Source: Cronobacter dublinensis subsp. dublinensis LMG 23823 | GTDB taxonomy: Bacteria > Pseudomonadota > Gammaproteobacteria > Enterobacterales > Enterobacteriaceae | DNA: 64,000 bases | NCBI RefSeq assembly: GCF_001277235.1 | Contig: NZ_CP012266.1 | Coordinates: forward strand, 3,968,001 to 4,032,000 | Direction of reading: 5' to 3' | Shown: positions 36,326-46,132 of the stretch, piece by piece | Layout: each line of letters begins with the position of its first letter | Position numbering within the stretch: position 1 is the stretch's first letter | Notes under the pieces: generated by a model | What the model was told of the DNA's origin: nothing | The model's database searches: none | Seen by the model: only the letters and a program-made list of their open reading frames with translations | Program-made: the position numbers and the translations under genes

Positions 36326-37059
36326 TAATCCGGTATCCGATGCGTCAGAGAGGAGATGATTTGCTCGTTCAGCCCGTCATACGCTGAGGTAAACGTATGG
36401 TCGGCAAAGCCGACGTACAGGATGCTGCCGGGCATCGGTTCGACGTGGCGTTTATTCCAGTAGGCTACCGGCACTTTTTCCACGCGCCCGGTTGGCTGAA
36501 TAAGCCAGGCGTAGCTGCGCTCAGCGCCGCTCAGACGGCTGACTTCATCGAGGTAATCGGTCACCGGCTTGCCGGGGGTAAAAATTTTCTTGCCAGGCGA
36601 GCTGACCAGACCTGCGAGCGTAATGGTGGATGGCTGCTGGCCGACCCATAGCTCATAGTCGCCTTCCAGCGGCGGGTTGTTTTTCGCACGCACCCGCACC
36701 CGGTCAGGATCGAGGATCACGCGCTGACGACCCGTCACTTTCATAGCCTGCAACTGCTGGCGCACGCGGTTAATCGCCGCGCCGTCTTCGCCGCCCTCTT
36801 CGGCGGCCAGTGACGCCAGGCGGCTTAACAGCACCTGATGCTTCGCCTGCGCTTCAACGCTTGCCTGACGTTCGCTGATAACCGCGCCCAGCCACCAGCT
36901 GCCGGCTAACTGCGGTTGAGAAACTAGATCGGCGAGATGTTTCGCGCCGGAGACTTTTAGCGGCTGTGCATGGTCCCGATAAACGGTAATGGTGCCGTCG
37001 GCGAAAGCGGAAAAGCTGCCGAGGCTAAATATCAGCGAAGCGATAAGAGTGGTTTTCAT
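36325..37059 (-). CDS. yjbG: YjbG, periplasmic exopolysaccharide protein (GfcC-like)
   Basis: A 244-residue protein with a signal peptide ending at SAFA near residue 20. It belongs to the GfcC/YmcB family, which accompanies capsule export systems. It overlaps yjbF (TAATG) and yjbH at its ends, so the operon is tightly coupled. A beta-grasp (SLBB-like) region is expected around residues 130-200 from the family (VTLAGLVSSPGKK). Confidence 0.93.
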   Translation of the reverse strand: MKTTLIASLIFSLGSFSAFADGTITVYRDHAQPLKVSGAKHLADLVSQPQLAGSWWLGAVISERQASVEAQAKHQVLLSRLASLAAEEGGEDGAAINRVRQQLQAMKVTGRQRVILDPDRVRVRAKNNPPLEGDYELWVGQQPSTITLAGLVSSPGKKIFTPGKPVTDYLDEVSRLSGAERSYAWLIQPTGRVEKVPVAYWNKRHVEPMPGSILYVGFADHTFTSAYDGLNEQIISSLTHRIPD

Positions 37060-37694
37060 TATTTCGCTGCCTTCAACAGAATAGTGGTGATGGGAAAATA
37101 GCCCGCACCCAGATATTGTTTTGACTGACGAATCTGCCCTTCGCTGTCCACCCAGAAGCGGTTATGCCAGGTGGCCGCGTCGGTGGTCACTTCTTCATCC
37201 AGCACGCGCACGGTCGTCGTGTCGCTGCCCACGTTCAGCGTGTCGGTGCCGTCCCAGGTAAAAGTGGAACGCGCGGTGGCGTAACGCACCTGATGGCGCT
37301 CGGTCCAGCCCATCGTGCGCGTCCAGGTGGCGCCGTCGATAATTTGGTTCGCGTGCGCCAGCGGGTCGGCGGCCACGTTATTGATGTCGATAAGATTGTC
37401 GGCGAGGCTTAAGGTTTTCACGACGCGGCCATGCTGCGTCACGATGGTCGCACGGTCCTGCGTAACCCATTTTTGCTGGCCATTCTCAGAAAACGCGAGC
37501 ACCACAAAAAGCTGCGGGCCATTATTCAGCGTCATGTACTGGCTGGCGTAGGGCATATTCTGGATATCTTCATCCGTGAGCTGCACGCCATCCGGGCCGA
37601 AGATACTTTGCCTGAGTGAATTGCCGAGTTCCCTGGTGGTGGTGGAGCAGGCCTGGAGCATCAGGCACATCAACACAATCGCGAGTCGCTTCAC
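37059..37694 (-). CDS. yjbF: YjbF, outer-membrane lipoprotein (GfcB-like)
   Basis: A 211-residue lipoprotein. The lipobox LQAC places the acylated cysteine at residue 16. It is related to GfcB/YmcC of group 4 capsule operons. Member of yjbEFGH; the transcript from yjbE passes a hairpin (37719-37742) before reaching it. Confidence 0.93.
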   Translation of the reverse strand: MKRLAIVLMCLMLQACSTTTRELGNSLRQSIFGPDGVQLTDEDIQNMPYASQYMTLNNGPQLFVVLAFSENGQQKWVTQDRATIVTQHGRVVKTLSLADNLIDINNVAADPLAHANQIIDGATWTRTMGWTERHQVRYATARSTFTWDGTDTLNVGSDTTTVRVLDEEVTTDAATWHNRFWVDSEGQIRQSKQYLGAGYFPITTILLKAAK

Positions 37695-37710
37695 GATATT
37701 TCCCCAAAAA

Positions 37711-37742
37711 AAGTCAAAATAACCACACCGTAGTGTGGTTAT
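37711..37742 (-). terminator. attenuator/terminator between yjbE and yjbF
   Basis: 10-bp perfect stem ATAACCACAC/GTGTGGTTAT (loop 37729-37732), followed on the minus strand by TTTTGACTTTTTTT. It should make yjbE mRNA more abundant than the rest of the operon. Confidence 0.85.
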
Positions 37743-37762
37743 GGTTAAAGCCCCCGAAGGGT

Positions 37763-38011
37763 TTACTGGGTGGTGCTGGTGGTGGTGGTAGTGGTGGTAC
37801 CGGTATTGGAACCATCACCGCCGCCGGTGGCGGCAAGCGCCACACCGACTACCGACCCTACAGTGCTTGACGCGGTGGCGCTGGAGCTGCCCACCGACAC
37901 GGAGGTTGCTGCCGAGCCTGCCGCTTCACCGACGCTAACCGGTTCAGCCTGGGCTGAGGCAGCAGCGCCCAGCGCTGCAATGGCGAAAACGCCACTAAGG
38001 ATTTTCTTCAT
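37763..38011 (-). CDS. yjbE: YjbE, small secreted exopolysaccharide operon protein
   Basis: An 82-residue secreted protein with a signal peptide ending near residue 22 (SAQAEPVSVGEAAG), then Ser/Ala/Gly/Val-rich sequence and a C-terminal poly-Thr run encoded by tandem ACC-type triplets. First gene of yjbEFGH. Similar small GfcA-like proteins head group 4 capsule operons. The upstream 320 bp is AT-rich. Confidence 0.9.
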   Translation of the reverse strand: MKKILSGVFAIAALGAAASAQAEPVSVGEAAGSAATSVSVGSSSATASSTVGSVVGVALAATGGGDGSNTGTTTTTTTSTTQ

Positions 38012-38333
38012 ATCAATTTCCCTTCATTGAATGAATGGAGATTTACCCGAAAAGATTTTCAGGCGCTTCCGAGTATACACAACAACCCCTGTCGGTTTAC
38101 GACACAGGGAAATAGGCACAGGGTTTTAGGATAATTAGACAAATAACGCGAGATGGCATAATGAATTTTATATAAATCGCATATTTTTCAATTTGTTATA
38201 ATATATACCTGCAAGATGTTTATCCGGTTTATCTGAAACCCTTCCGGCGTGCGTAAGCCGGGCGCGGCGATTTTCGGATTAACCTCAAGATTAAAGAGTA
38301 GCGGGAAGACGGCGGACAACAAGATTTATCTGA
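38012..38333. promoter_or_regulatory. yjbE upstream region
   Basis: About 320 bp between yjbE and the pgi terminator, AT-rich in 38100-38220. E. coli yjbEFGH is Rcs-controlled; an RcsB-like half site (CTAATTATCCTAA, minus strand, 38127-38139) is present but not convincing. No other signal was identified. Confidence 0.4.
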
Positions 38334-38361
38334 GAAAAAAATGCCGGCATATTGCCGGCAT
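38334..38361 (-). terminator. pgi terminator
   Basis: 9-bp perfect stem ATGCCGGCA/TGCCGGCAT with loop TAT, and a T7 run on the minus strand. Confidence 0.92.
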
Positions 38362-38391
38362 CATTACGCTTATTTTTCAGGGCTGCTGCTC

Positions 38392-40041
<1,650 letters not shown>

Positions 40042-40350
40042 AGCAATACTCTTGTGATTTGAGAATCGTGACTGCGGTCGATTGTAGCGCCAGTCGCTGA
40101 AATTGTGATGATTTTTATCATAAGGCCGGACGCAAGCCTTCCCAGAGACCAGAGCAAAGTATAGCCGTTATAAGTTATTTTCCTGGCAGGCCGCGTAACA
40201 TGAAAAATCCCCATGACCGTATCGTTGACAATCCCCCGGCCAAACCTTTATTTATGAATACGTCCCGCTACGATGCGCGCTGCGCGCCATCTGCCGGACA
40301 ATTTTATAGTGTTTCAGGCGCAATACATGGAAACCTGAAATAGCTGAAAA
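40042..40350. promoter_or_regulatory. pgi upstream region
   Basis: About 300 bp between the pgi start and the first partial family 2 repeat. It must contain the pgi promoter. I see no certain operator; an open frame here on the minus strand is mostly repeat-derived. Confidence 0.4.
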
Positions 40351-40793
40351 CCGATACTCCAGCATTTCGTTTTGCCAGGCCAGACATGCCGCGGGAAAAC
40401 AAATAGCAATGAGTCGCTGTTTTCCAAAATAGTTCGGGATGTGGCAAGGCGGTAAGCGAGAAAGCAAACGCACGCTCAGTCTGAACAAAACCGATACTCC
40501 AGCATTTCGTTTTGCCGCAAGGCGGCGACGCAGCGAATCCTCAGGAGCATACAAAGGTATGTGACTGGGGTGAGCGAGGAAAGCCAACGCTGCGGGAAAA
40601 CAAATAGCAATGAGTCGCTGTTTTCCAAAATAGTTCGGGATGTGGCAAGGCGGTAAGCGAGAAAGCGAACGCACGCTCAGTCTGAACAAAACCGATACTC
40701 CAGCATTTCGTTTTGCCGCAAGGCGGCGACGCAGCGAATCCCCGGGAGCATACAAAGGTATGTGACTGGGGTGAGCGAGGAAAGCCAACGCCG
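40351..40793. repeat. family 2 repeat, 201-bp tandem duplication upstream of lysC
   Basis: Two head-to-tail units, 40391-40591 and 40592-40792, differ at only a few positions (for example AAGCAAACG/AAGCGAACG and ATCCTCAGG/ATCCCCGGG). A 26-bp piece of the unit also occurs at 40351-40376, giving three copies of CCGATACTCCAGC (40351, 40491, 40692). Each unit carries hairpins: GGAAAAC/GTTTTCC, and CATAC/GTATG inside CCTCAG/CTGGGG. Confidence 0.88.
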
Positions 40794-40818
40794 CAGCAGG
40801 ACGAAAGGCGCAGAGTAT

Positions 40819-41012
40819 CGCCGGAAGAGGCGCGTCGCCCAGGTAGCGTGTGCAAGGAGCCAGTCCTGCGACCACACGTAATGGGGAGCGACGCCGAGGT
40901 AGCGCGGCGTCTGGCAACGTTCGCTATCGACTGCAGGGGCTGAATCCCCTGGGTTGTCACCCGAAGCGCCCGCAGTCGGACGCTTCGCAAGGTGGAGCGC
41001 TTCTGGGTGAAT
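40819..41012 (+). ncRNA. lysine riboswitch (L box) of lysC
   Basis: Matches the E. coli lysC leader in conserved segments: GGAAGAGGCGCG, AAGGAGCCAGTCCTG, GAGCGACGCCGAGGTAG, GGGGCTGAATCCCC and GCTTCTGGGTGA. The closing P1 helix pairs CCGGAAG (40821-40827) with CTTCTGG (41000-41006), one G-U pair. Lysine binding to the aptamer represses lysC. The ~110 nt up to the ATG are the expression platform; no intrinsic terminator is obvious, so ribosome-site masking and mRNA decay, as in E. coli, are likely. Confidence 0.93.
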
Positions 41013-41119
41013 GTGGTTGTGGTTTTTCCCGTCTGCGTCCGCCCCCTTACCGCTCTCTCCTTGTGCCATGGCTGATAAACGTTGTGCCATCACGGATGGC
41101 TCCCTGACACGAGGTAGTT

Positions 41120-42472
41120 ATGACAAATTCTTTAGTGGTCGCTAAATTTGGCGGCACCAGCGTGGCGGATTTCGACGCCATGAACCGCAGCGCCGATGTC
41201 GTCCTGGACGATGGCAAGGTCCGCCTGGTGGTGCTTTCCGCCTCCGCTGGCATCACTAATCTGCTGGTGGCGCTGGCCGAAGGGCTGGAAGCGACCGAGC
41301 GCTTTGTAAAGCTCGACGCCATCCGCAAAATTCAGTACGACATCCTGGAACGCCTGCAAAACCCGGCGGTTATCCGTGAAGAGATCGACCGTCTGCTGGA
41401 AAACATCGCCACCCTTTCGGAAGCCGCGTCGCTTGCCACCTCTACGGCGCTGACCGACGAGCTGGTCAGTCACGGCGAACTCATGTCCACGCTGCTGTTT
41501 GTCGAGATCCTCCGCGAACGTGACATGCAGGCGCAGTGGTTCGACGTGCGTAAAGTGATGCGCACCAGCGACCGTTTTGGCCGCGCCGAGCCGGATGTCG
41601 CGGCCCTCGCCGAACTCTGCGCACAGCAGCTCGCGCCGCGCCTGGCGCAAGGACTGGTCATCACGCAAGGGTTTATCGGCAGCGAAGCCAAAGGACGCAC
41701 CACCACGCTTGGCCGCGGCGGCAGCGACTATACCGCCGCCCTGCTCGCCGAGGCGTTACAGGCGCGCCGCGTCGATATCTGGACGGACGTGCCGGGCATC
41801 TACACCACCGACCCGCGCGTGGTGCCTGCCGCGAAACGCATTGATGAAATCGCCTTTGAAGAAGCCGCCGAGATGGCGACCTTCGGCGCCAAAGTGCTGC
41901 ACCCGGCGACCCTGCTGCCGGCGGTGCGCAGCGATATTCCGGTGTTTGTCGGCTCCAGCAAAGATCCGCAAGCGGGCGGCACGCTGGTGTGCAACAAAAC
42001 CACGCACCCGCCGCTGTTCCGCGCGCTGGCGCTGCGCCGTAAACAGACGCTGCTCACGCTCCACAGCCTCAACATGCTGCACTCGCGCGGTTTCCTCGCG
42101 GAGGTGTTCAGCATCCTGGCGCGGCACAATATTTCGGTCGATCTGATAACCACCTCGGAAGTGAGCGTGGCGCTGACGCTCGACACCACCGGCTCGACCT
42201 CAACCGGCGATACGCTGCTCACCCAGGCGCTGTTGACCGAGCTCTCCTCGCTCTGCCGCGTGGAAGTGGAAGAGAACCTGGCGCTGGTGGCGCTGATTGG
42301 CAACGATCTCTCTAAAGCCTGCGGCGTGGGTAAAGAAGTGTTTGGCGTGATGGAGCCGTTCAACATCCGCATGATTTGTTACGGCGCATCCAGCCATAAC
42401 CTTTGCTTCCTGGTGCCGGGCCACGAAGCCGAGCAGGTCGTGCAGAAGCTGCATCACAATCTGTTTGAATAA
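41120..42472 (+). CDS. lysC: aspartokinase III (lysine-sensitive)
   Basis: First enzyme of the aspartate family pathway, feedback-inhibited by lysine. It has 450 residues. The kinase domain begins KFGGTSVADFDAMNRS at residue 9, and TTLGRGGSDYTAALLAEAL is conserved. The C-terminal tandem ACT regulatory domains cover about 310-450 (SRGFLAEVFSILARHNISVDLITTSE; MICYGASSHNLCFLV). The lysine riboswitch is directly upstream. Confidence 0.98.
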   Translation: MTNSLVVAKFGGTSVADFDAMNRSADVVLDDGKVRLVVLSASAGITNLLVALAEGLEATERFVKLDAIRKIQYDILERLQNPAVIREEIDRLLENIATLSEAASLATSTALTDELVSHGELMSTLLFVEILRERDMQAQWFDVRKVMRTSDRFGRAEPDVAALAELCAQQLAPRLAQGLVITQGFIGSEAKGRTTTLGRGGSDYTAALLAEALQARRVDIWTDVPGIYTTDPRVVPAAKRIDEIAFEEAAEMATFGAKVLHPATLLPAVRSDIPVFVGSSKDPQAGGTLVCNKTTHPPLFRALALRRKQTLLTLHSLNMLHSRGFLAEVFSILARHNISVDLITTSEVSVALTLDTTGSTSTGDTLLTQALLTELSSLCRVEVEENLALVALIGNDLSKACGVGKEVFGVMEPFNIRMICYGASSHNLCFLVPGHEAEQVVQKLHHNLFE

Positions 42473-42473
42473 G

Positions 42474-42502
42474 AAAAAAATGGCCTGACATCGTCAGGCC
42501 AT
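42474..42502 (-). terminator. terminator of the slipin-rtcB-rlaP operon
   Basis: 10-bp perfect stem ATGGCCTGAC/GTCAGGCCAT, loop ATC, with a T7 run on the minus strand. The stem includes the rlaP stop codon. For lysC on the + strand there is no T tract, but the hairpin may still serve its 3' end. Confidence 0.88.
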
Positions 42503-43279
42503 TACCGTTTCATACAGCAGCTTATCTAACAGACTCGCCTGCGCTTTTTCGCTGTGCGGCAGGTCGGGCGGGATTTCACCGCGCGCGAGCTCTGCGGCGA
42601 TGAACGCGTGTATCCGCGGCATCGCCGCGCCATACTCGGCCTCGTCCGCCCGCTGTTTTCTCGCCAGCAGTACGTCGATGTCGTCACGCAGCAGCGGATT
42701 GTCCACCGTGCCATCCAGTAAGTCGACAAAACGCATCGGCGGCGCGCCCTTGCCTGCTTCTATCCAGCGCACCGCCAGCAGCGGGCGCAGCACGTAAAAA
42801 TATTTCTTCAGCCGCACCTGCTCGCCCTGCAAATAGCTGTGAAAGTTTTTGCGCGCCATCGAGTAGTAGTGCCAGCGCGCCCGCTCGGCGGAGAACCACA
42901 GCGGCACCTGTTCGCGCAGCGCAGCGATGGCGGTTTCATCCTGCTGATAGACGACGGGCGAATCGAGCCACTCGATAAGCGTCGGGTTCGCACGCTTGAG
43001 CAGCCCGAGCGCTTTGCGCCACTCCCAGCCGCAGACGTCGAGCGTATCGTCTATCGGCAGTTCGATGACATCGCGCGGCGCATCAACTCGTAAATACCAC
43101 GCGGGCGGATGCACATAGAGAAAGCGCACGTCATAGTCGCTGTCCGGCGAGGCAAAGCCCCAGCCCCGACTGCCCGACTCACAGGCGTAAAGCACCTTCA
43201 CGCCATACTTTTCTTCCACTTCGCTTAACACCTGCCGCACGCGCTCGCGCATGGCGGCGTCTACGCCGTTCAGTTCCAT
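42494..43279 (-). CDS. RlaP, RNA-repair-associated nucleotidyltransferase (pol beta superfamily)
   Basis: A 261-residue protein of the PF10127 family (RNA-ligase-associated pol-beta-like, RlaP). The nucleotidyltransferase motif is clear: GS at 36-37 followed by DSDYD at 46-50, giving the metal-binding DxD. A helical C-terminal domain follows (KKYFYVLRPLLAVRWIE). The family co-occurs with RtcB ligases and is proposed to add or repair nucleotides at RNA ends; the precise reaction is not established. It starts 16 bp after rtcB. ATG at 43279 is preferred because it directly follows the rtcB stop. Confidence 0.85.
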   Translation of the reverse strand: MELNGVDAAMRERVRQVLSEVEEKYGVKVLYACESGSRGWGFASPDSDYDVRFLYVHPPAWYLRVDAPRDVIELPIDDTLDVCGWEWRKALGLLKRANPTLIEWLDSPVVYQQDETAIAALREQVPLWFSAERARWHYYSMARKNFHSYLQGEQVRLKKYFYVLRPLLAVRWIEAGKGAPPMRFVDLLDGTVDNPLLRDDIDVLLARKQRADEAEYGAAMPRIHAFIAAELARGEIPPDLPHSEKAQASLLDKLLYETVMA

Positions 43280-43295
43280 GTTGTTTTCCTTAAAA

Positions 43296-44522
43296 TTATC
43301 CCTTAACGCACACGACCTGACGCAGCGTATGCACAATTTCCACCAGCGATGACTGGGCGGCCATCACGGCCTCGATGTCTTTATACGCCATCGGGATTTC
43401 GTCAATGACGTCACTGTCTTTACGGCACTCCACGTGCGCCGTGGCGCGGATCTGATCTTCCACCGTGAAGCGTTTTTTCGCCGCGGTACGGCTCATGGTA
43501 CGCCCGGCGCCGTGGCTGCATGAGCAGAAGCTCTCTTCATTACCCAGCCCGCGCACGATAAAGCTTTTCGCGCCCATCGAGCCTGGGATGATCCCCATCT
43601 GCCCTTTCTGCGCCGACACCGCGCCTTTACGCGTGACCAGAATCTCCTCACCAAAGTGCGTCTCCTTCTGCACGTAGTTATGGTGGCAGTTCACGGCCTC
43701 CTGCTGCGTCATAAACGGCTTCGTGATGATGGCGGACAGCGCGGCCAGCACGCGATTCATCATCACTTCACGGTTCTGACGGGCGAAATCCTGCGCCCAC
43801 TCTACCGCCTCGATGTAATCGGCGTAGTGTTTGCTTCCCTCTTCAAAATACGCGAGGTCGCGGTCAGGCAAATTAGCGATATGGCGCTGCATATCTTTCT
43901 GGGCAAGCCCGATAAAGTGCGTGCCGATGGCGTTACCCACGCCGCGCGACCCGCTGTGCAGCATCACCCAGACGCGCTCCTGCTCATCAAGACAGATTTC
44001 GATAAAGTGGTTACCGGTACCGAGCGTTCCCAGGTGCTGATGGTTATTAGTTTTCAGCAGGTTGGGGTATTTATCGGTCAGGCGCTTAAAGCGCGGCGCG
44101 AGCGTCGCCCAGTGGTTATCCACATCCTGCGGCGTGTTCGACCACGACCCGTGATCGCGCTTACCGTGGCCGACGTTACGCCCGTGCGGCACGGCCCGTT
44201 CGATAGCGCTGCGCAGCCCGCTCAGGTTATCCGGCAGATCGCGCGCGACAAGCGAGGTGCGTACCGCGATCATCCCGCAGCCGATATCGACACCCACCGC
44301 CGCCGGGATAATCGCCCCTTTGGTCGGGATCACACTGCCGATGGTCGAGCCTTTCCCCAGATGCACATCCGGCATCACCGCCAGATGTTTAAAGATAAAA
44401 GGCATCTTCGCCGTTTTCAGGAGTTGCTCGCGCGCTTCCGGCTCTACCGGCACGCCGTGCGTCCACATTTTTACCGGTGCGCCGTTAGCCTGCGCCAGCG
44501 TCTGATAGTGGTTCTCGCTCAT
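43296..44522 (-). CDS. rtcB: RNA-splicing ligase RtcB
   Basis: GTP/Mn-dependent ligase joining 3'-phosphate or 2',3'-cyclic-phosphate ends to 5'-OH ends; it heals broken tRNAs. Metal-binding residues are in GVDIGCGM, GTLGTGNHFIE and HSGSRGVG, and the guanylylated histidine is in SCSHGAGR near residue 335. I prefer ATG at 44522 (408 residues, same as E. coli), because the GGAG is only 1-2 nt from the ATG at 44528 but 7 nt from this one. It is coupled to slipin upstream and rlaP downstream. No rtcA is present. Confidence 0.96.
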   Translation of the reverse strand: MSENHYQTLAQANGAPVKMWTHGVPVEPEAREQLLKTAKMPFIFKHLAVMPDVHLGKGSTIGSVIPTKGAIIPAAVGVDIGCGMIAVRTSLVARDLPDNLSGLRSAIERAVPHGRNVGHGKRDHGSWSNTPQDVDNHWATLAPRFKRLTDKYPNLLKTNNHQHLGTLGTGNHFIEICLDEQERVWVMLHSGSRGVGNAIGTHFIGLAQKDMQRHIANLPDRDLAYFEEGSKHYADYIEAVEWAQDFARQNREVMMNRVLAALSAIITKPFMTQQEAVNCHHNYVQKETHFGEEILVTRKGAVSAQKGQMGIIPGSMGAKSFIVRGLGNEESFCSCSHGAGRTMSRTAAKKRFTVEDQIRATAHVECRKDSDVIDEIPMAYKDIEAVMAAQSSLVEIVHTLRQVVCVKG

Positions 44523-44524
44523 TT

Positions 44525-45658
44525 TCATACTCCTTTAATCTGTACCAGACCCTGCAGCACCTGATCCAGGCCGCCGAAAACGGAGATCTTATCGATACGC
44601 TCCGCCACTTTCTCCAGGGTTTCGAGTTCTTTCAGTCGCAGGGCGACCGGGTTGTTTTCCATCACCTTCGCGGTGTTCAGCAGCGAACGGGTCGCGGCGG
44701 TCTCTTCACGGCGGCGGATAACATTCGCCTGCGCGGATTTTTCCGCCTCCACCAGCCGCGATAAAATCGTTTTCATGTCGCCCGGCAGCACTATGTCTTT
44801 TACGCCGGTTGACGCGACTTCGATGCCGAACGGCGCCATTCGGGCAATCACCTGCGCGCTCACCACGTCGTCGATGACCTGCTTGTTTTCCAGCAGTTCA
44901 TCGAGCGTGCGGGTGCCGACCGCCTCGCGCAGGGCGAACTGTAATTCGCGGTATAAGTGCTCCAGCGGTTTGGTGAGCTGGCTGTACGCCTGCAACACGT
45001 CCTGATAACGCCAGTTCGCGCCGAGGTTAATGCGCAGGTTCACTTTATCTTTGGTCAGGATCTCCTGACCGGAGACTTCCATCGCCTGGAGGCGCGTATC
45101 CACCACTTCGGCTTCCACCAGATGGTTGATTTTCCAGTATGCGCTCAAGCCTGGCGGCAGCAGCGGCTGGGTCACCCCGTCGATTTTCAGCACGCCCACG
45201 TGCCACGCCGGTACGTTGACGGTAAGGAGCGCATCGCGGCCCTTCACCGCCGCGTCGCGACCGCGCGGCTGCAATACCGCGTTCATGATCTCCGTCGGCA
45301 CCTGGACATCGCGGGTGTCGATAGTCACGGCGCGCAGGCTATCGCCATCACGCCAGAAGAGACGACGCGCGCCCGGCGGGATAATCTCCACCAGCACATT
45401 GTTGCGCCACAGCGCCGCCGTTTCGTTATCGGCGGTATCGACCGCCAGGCAATAACGCTCTACCCATTCTGGCTGAAAACGGCGCAGATAGTCGGCAAGC
45501 TCAGGCGCCACGTCGCCGCTGTTCAGCGCGACCACGGTCACCTCCGGTTTGTTAAACCACGGCAGGCGATGCTCGCCCGCTTCCAGCACCTGATAAAAGT
45601 CGCCCTGTTTTGCCAGTAAGCCCAGCTGGCCTTTACGAATCGTCAGTTTGTTATTCAT
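44525..45658 (-). CDS. slipin (SPFH/Band 7) family protein of the RNA-repair operon
   Basis: A 377-residue protein with an N-terminal region of unknown function (1-85) and a Band 7/SPFH domain (about 95-300: VEIIPPGARRLFWRDGD, VPTEIMNAVLQPRG, ASTGVKDIVLPGDM). A coiled coil (RRREETAATRSLLNTAK) and a short tail follow. No clear transmembrane segment is seen at the N-terminus. Slipins of this type recur in RtcB operons; a scaffolding role is inferred only. It is the first protein gene after the predicted sigma-54 promoter, and its stop overlaps the rtcB region. Confidence 0.88.
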   Translation of the reverse strand: MNNKLTIRKGQLGLLAKQGDFYQVLEAGEHRLPWFNKPEVTVVALNSGDVAPELADYLRRFQPEWVERYCLAVDTADNETAALWRNNVLVEIIPPGARRLFWRDGDSLRAVTIDTRDVQVPTEIMNAVLQPRGRDAAVKGRDALLTVNVPAWHVGVLKIDGVTQPLLPPGLSAYWKINHLVEAEVVDTRLQAMEVSGQEILTKDKVNLRINLGANWRYQDVLQAYSQLTKPLEHLYRELQFALREAVGTRTLDELLENKQVIDDVVSAQVIARMAPFGIEVASTGVKDIVLPGDMKTILSRLVEAEKSAQANVIRRREETAATRSLLNTAKVMENNPVALRLKELETLEKVAERIDKISVFGGLDQVLQGLVQIKGV

Positions 45659-45835
45659 TTTTATCCCTTACTGTTAAAGCTGGCGCGAATAACGGCGCGA
45701 AGCGAAAGGGGGAAGCAACCGCTGCTCTGGTCTTTTCTGCCTGCCGCCCGGCGCCGTTACCGGCGTCAGCGTGTGGCGGTCGTTAACCACCCGACCGCCG
45801 GGGTACTGCTGAGATCGTTTCTCTGGGAGGAGAAA

Positions 45836-45960
45836 AGCATGTTCAGGAGTCGAACCTGATAAACCGAAAGTTTTCCACGTCATGTCTGGCGGAACGCCCC
45901 CTGGATAACGTATTACCGTTCCCGGTGCGCCGGCGGGGTCTTTAACCCCTGCATATCCAG
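45836..45960 (-). ncRNA. structured leader with tRNA T-arm mimic (candidate tRNA-like / Y-RNA-like RNA)
   Basis: Between the sigma-54 promoter and slipin the transcript should fold strongly. First comes a 60-nt branched domain: closing stem CTGGATA/TATCCAG (45954-45960, 45901-45907), enclosing GGGGT/ACCCC (45935-45949) and CCGG/CCGG (45922-45933). Then a possible TTCCGC/GTGGAA hairpin. Then a perfect T-arm copy at 45843-45859, with stem TCAGG/CCTGA and loop TTCGACT. CTTTCGGT just before the T-arm resembles the Ro-binding 3' strand of bacterial Y RNAs. No normal acceptor stem or anticodon arm was found. Boundaries are approximate. Confidence 0.55.
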
Positions 45961-45980
45961 CGTGATGACGAGCTAATCTT

Positions 45981-45996
45981 TGCCAGAAGCGTGCCA
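45981..45996 (-). promoter_or_regulatory. sigma-54 promoter of the RNA-repair operon
   Basis: The minus strand reads TGGCACGCTTCTGGCA: perfect -24 TGGCAC, 5-nt spacer and TGGCA against -12 TTGC(A/T), keeping the key GC. It lies 323 bp before slipin and faces away from rtcR, whose product is the expected activator. Confidence 0.78.
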
Positions 45997-46132
45997 GTTT
46001 CAGTTAAGGGAAAAATAATTTTTTAATTTGTTGATTTTTATGAATTAAATTTTTCAAATCTGTCGGGACGGTTCACCTGAAAAACGCTATGATTTATCCA
46101 TAATTATCGGTATTTATCTTTAAGGATAAGCA

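Noticed and set aside
38127..38139. RcsAB box upstream of yjbE
   Set aside because: Only one half resembles the consensus. Regulation by Rcs is known in E. coli, but the match here is too weak to list as a site.
40391..40792. CRISPR array
   Set aside because: Only two 201-bp head-to-tail units, with no short repeats separated by unique spacers and no cas genes.
40252..40917. 221-codon open frame on the minus strand upstream of lysC
   Set aside because: It runs through the 201-bp tandem repeat and into the riboswitch, and its product repeats the same peptide; it is repeat DNA, not a gene.
45836..45960. ordinary tRNA gene
   Set aside because: A T-arm is present, but I could not find a 7-bp acceptor stem, a standard D-arm or a 7-nt anticodon loop in the right places.
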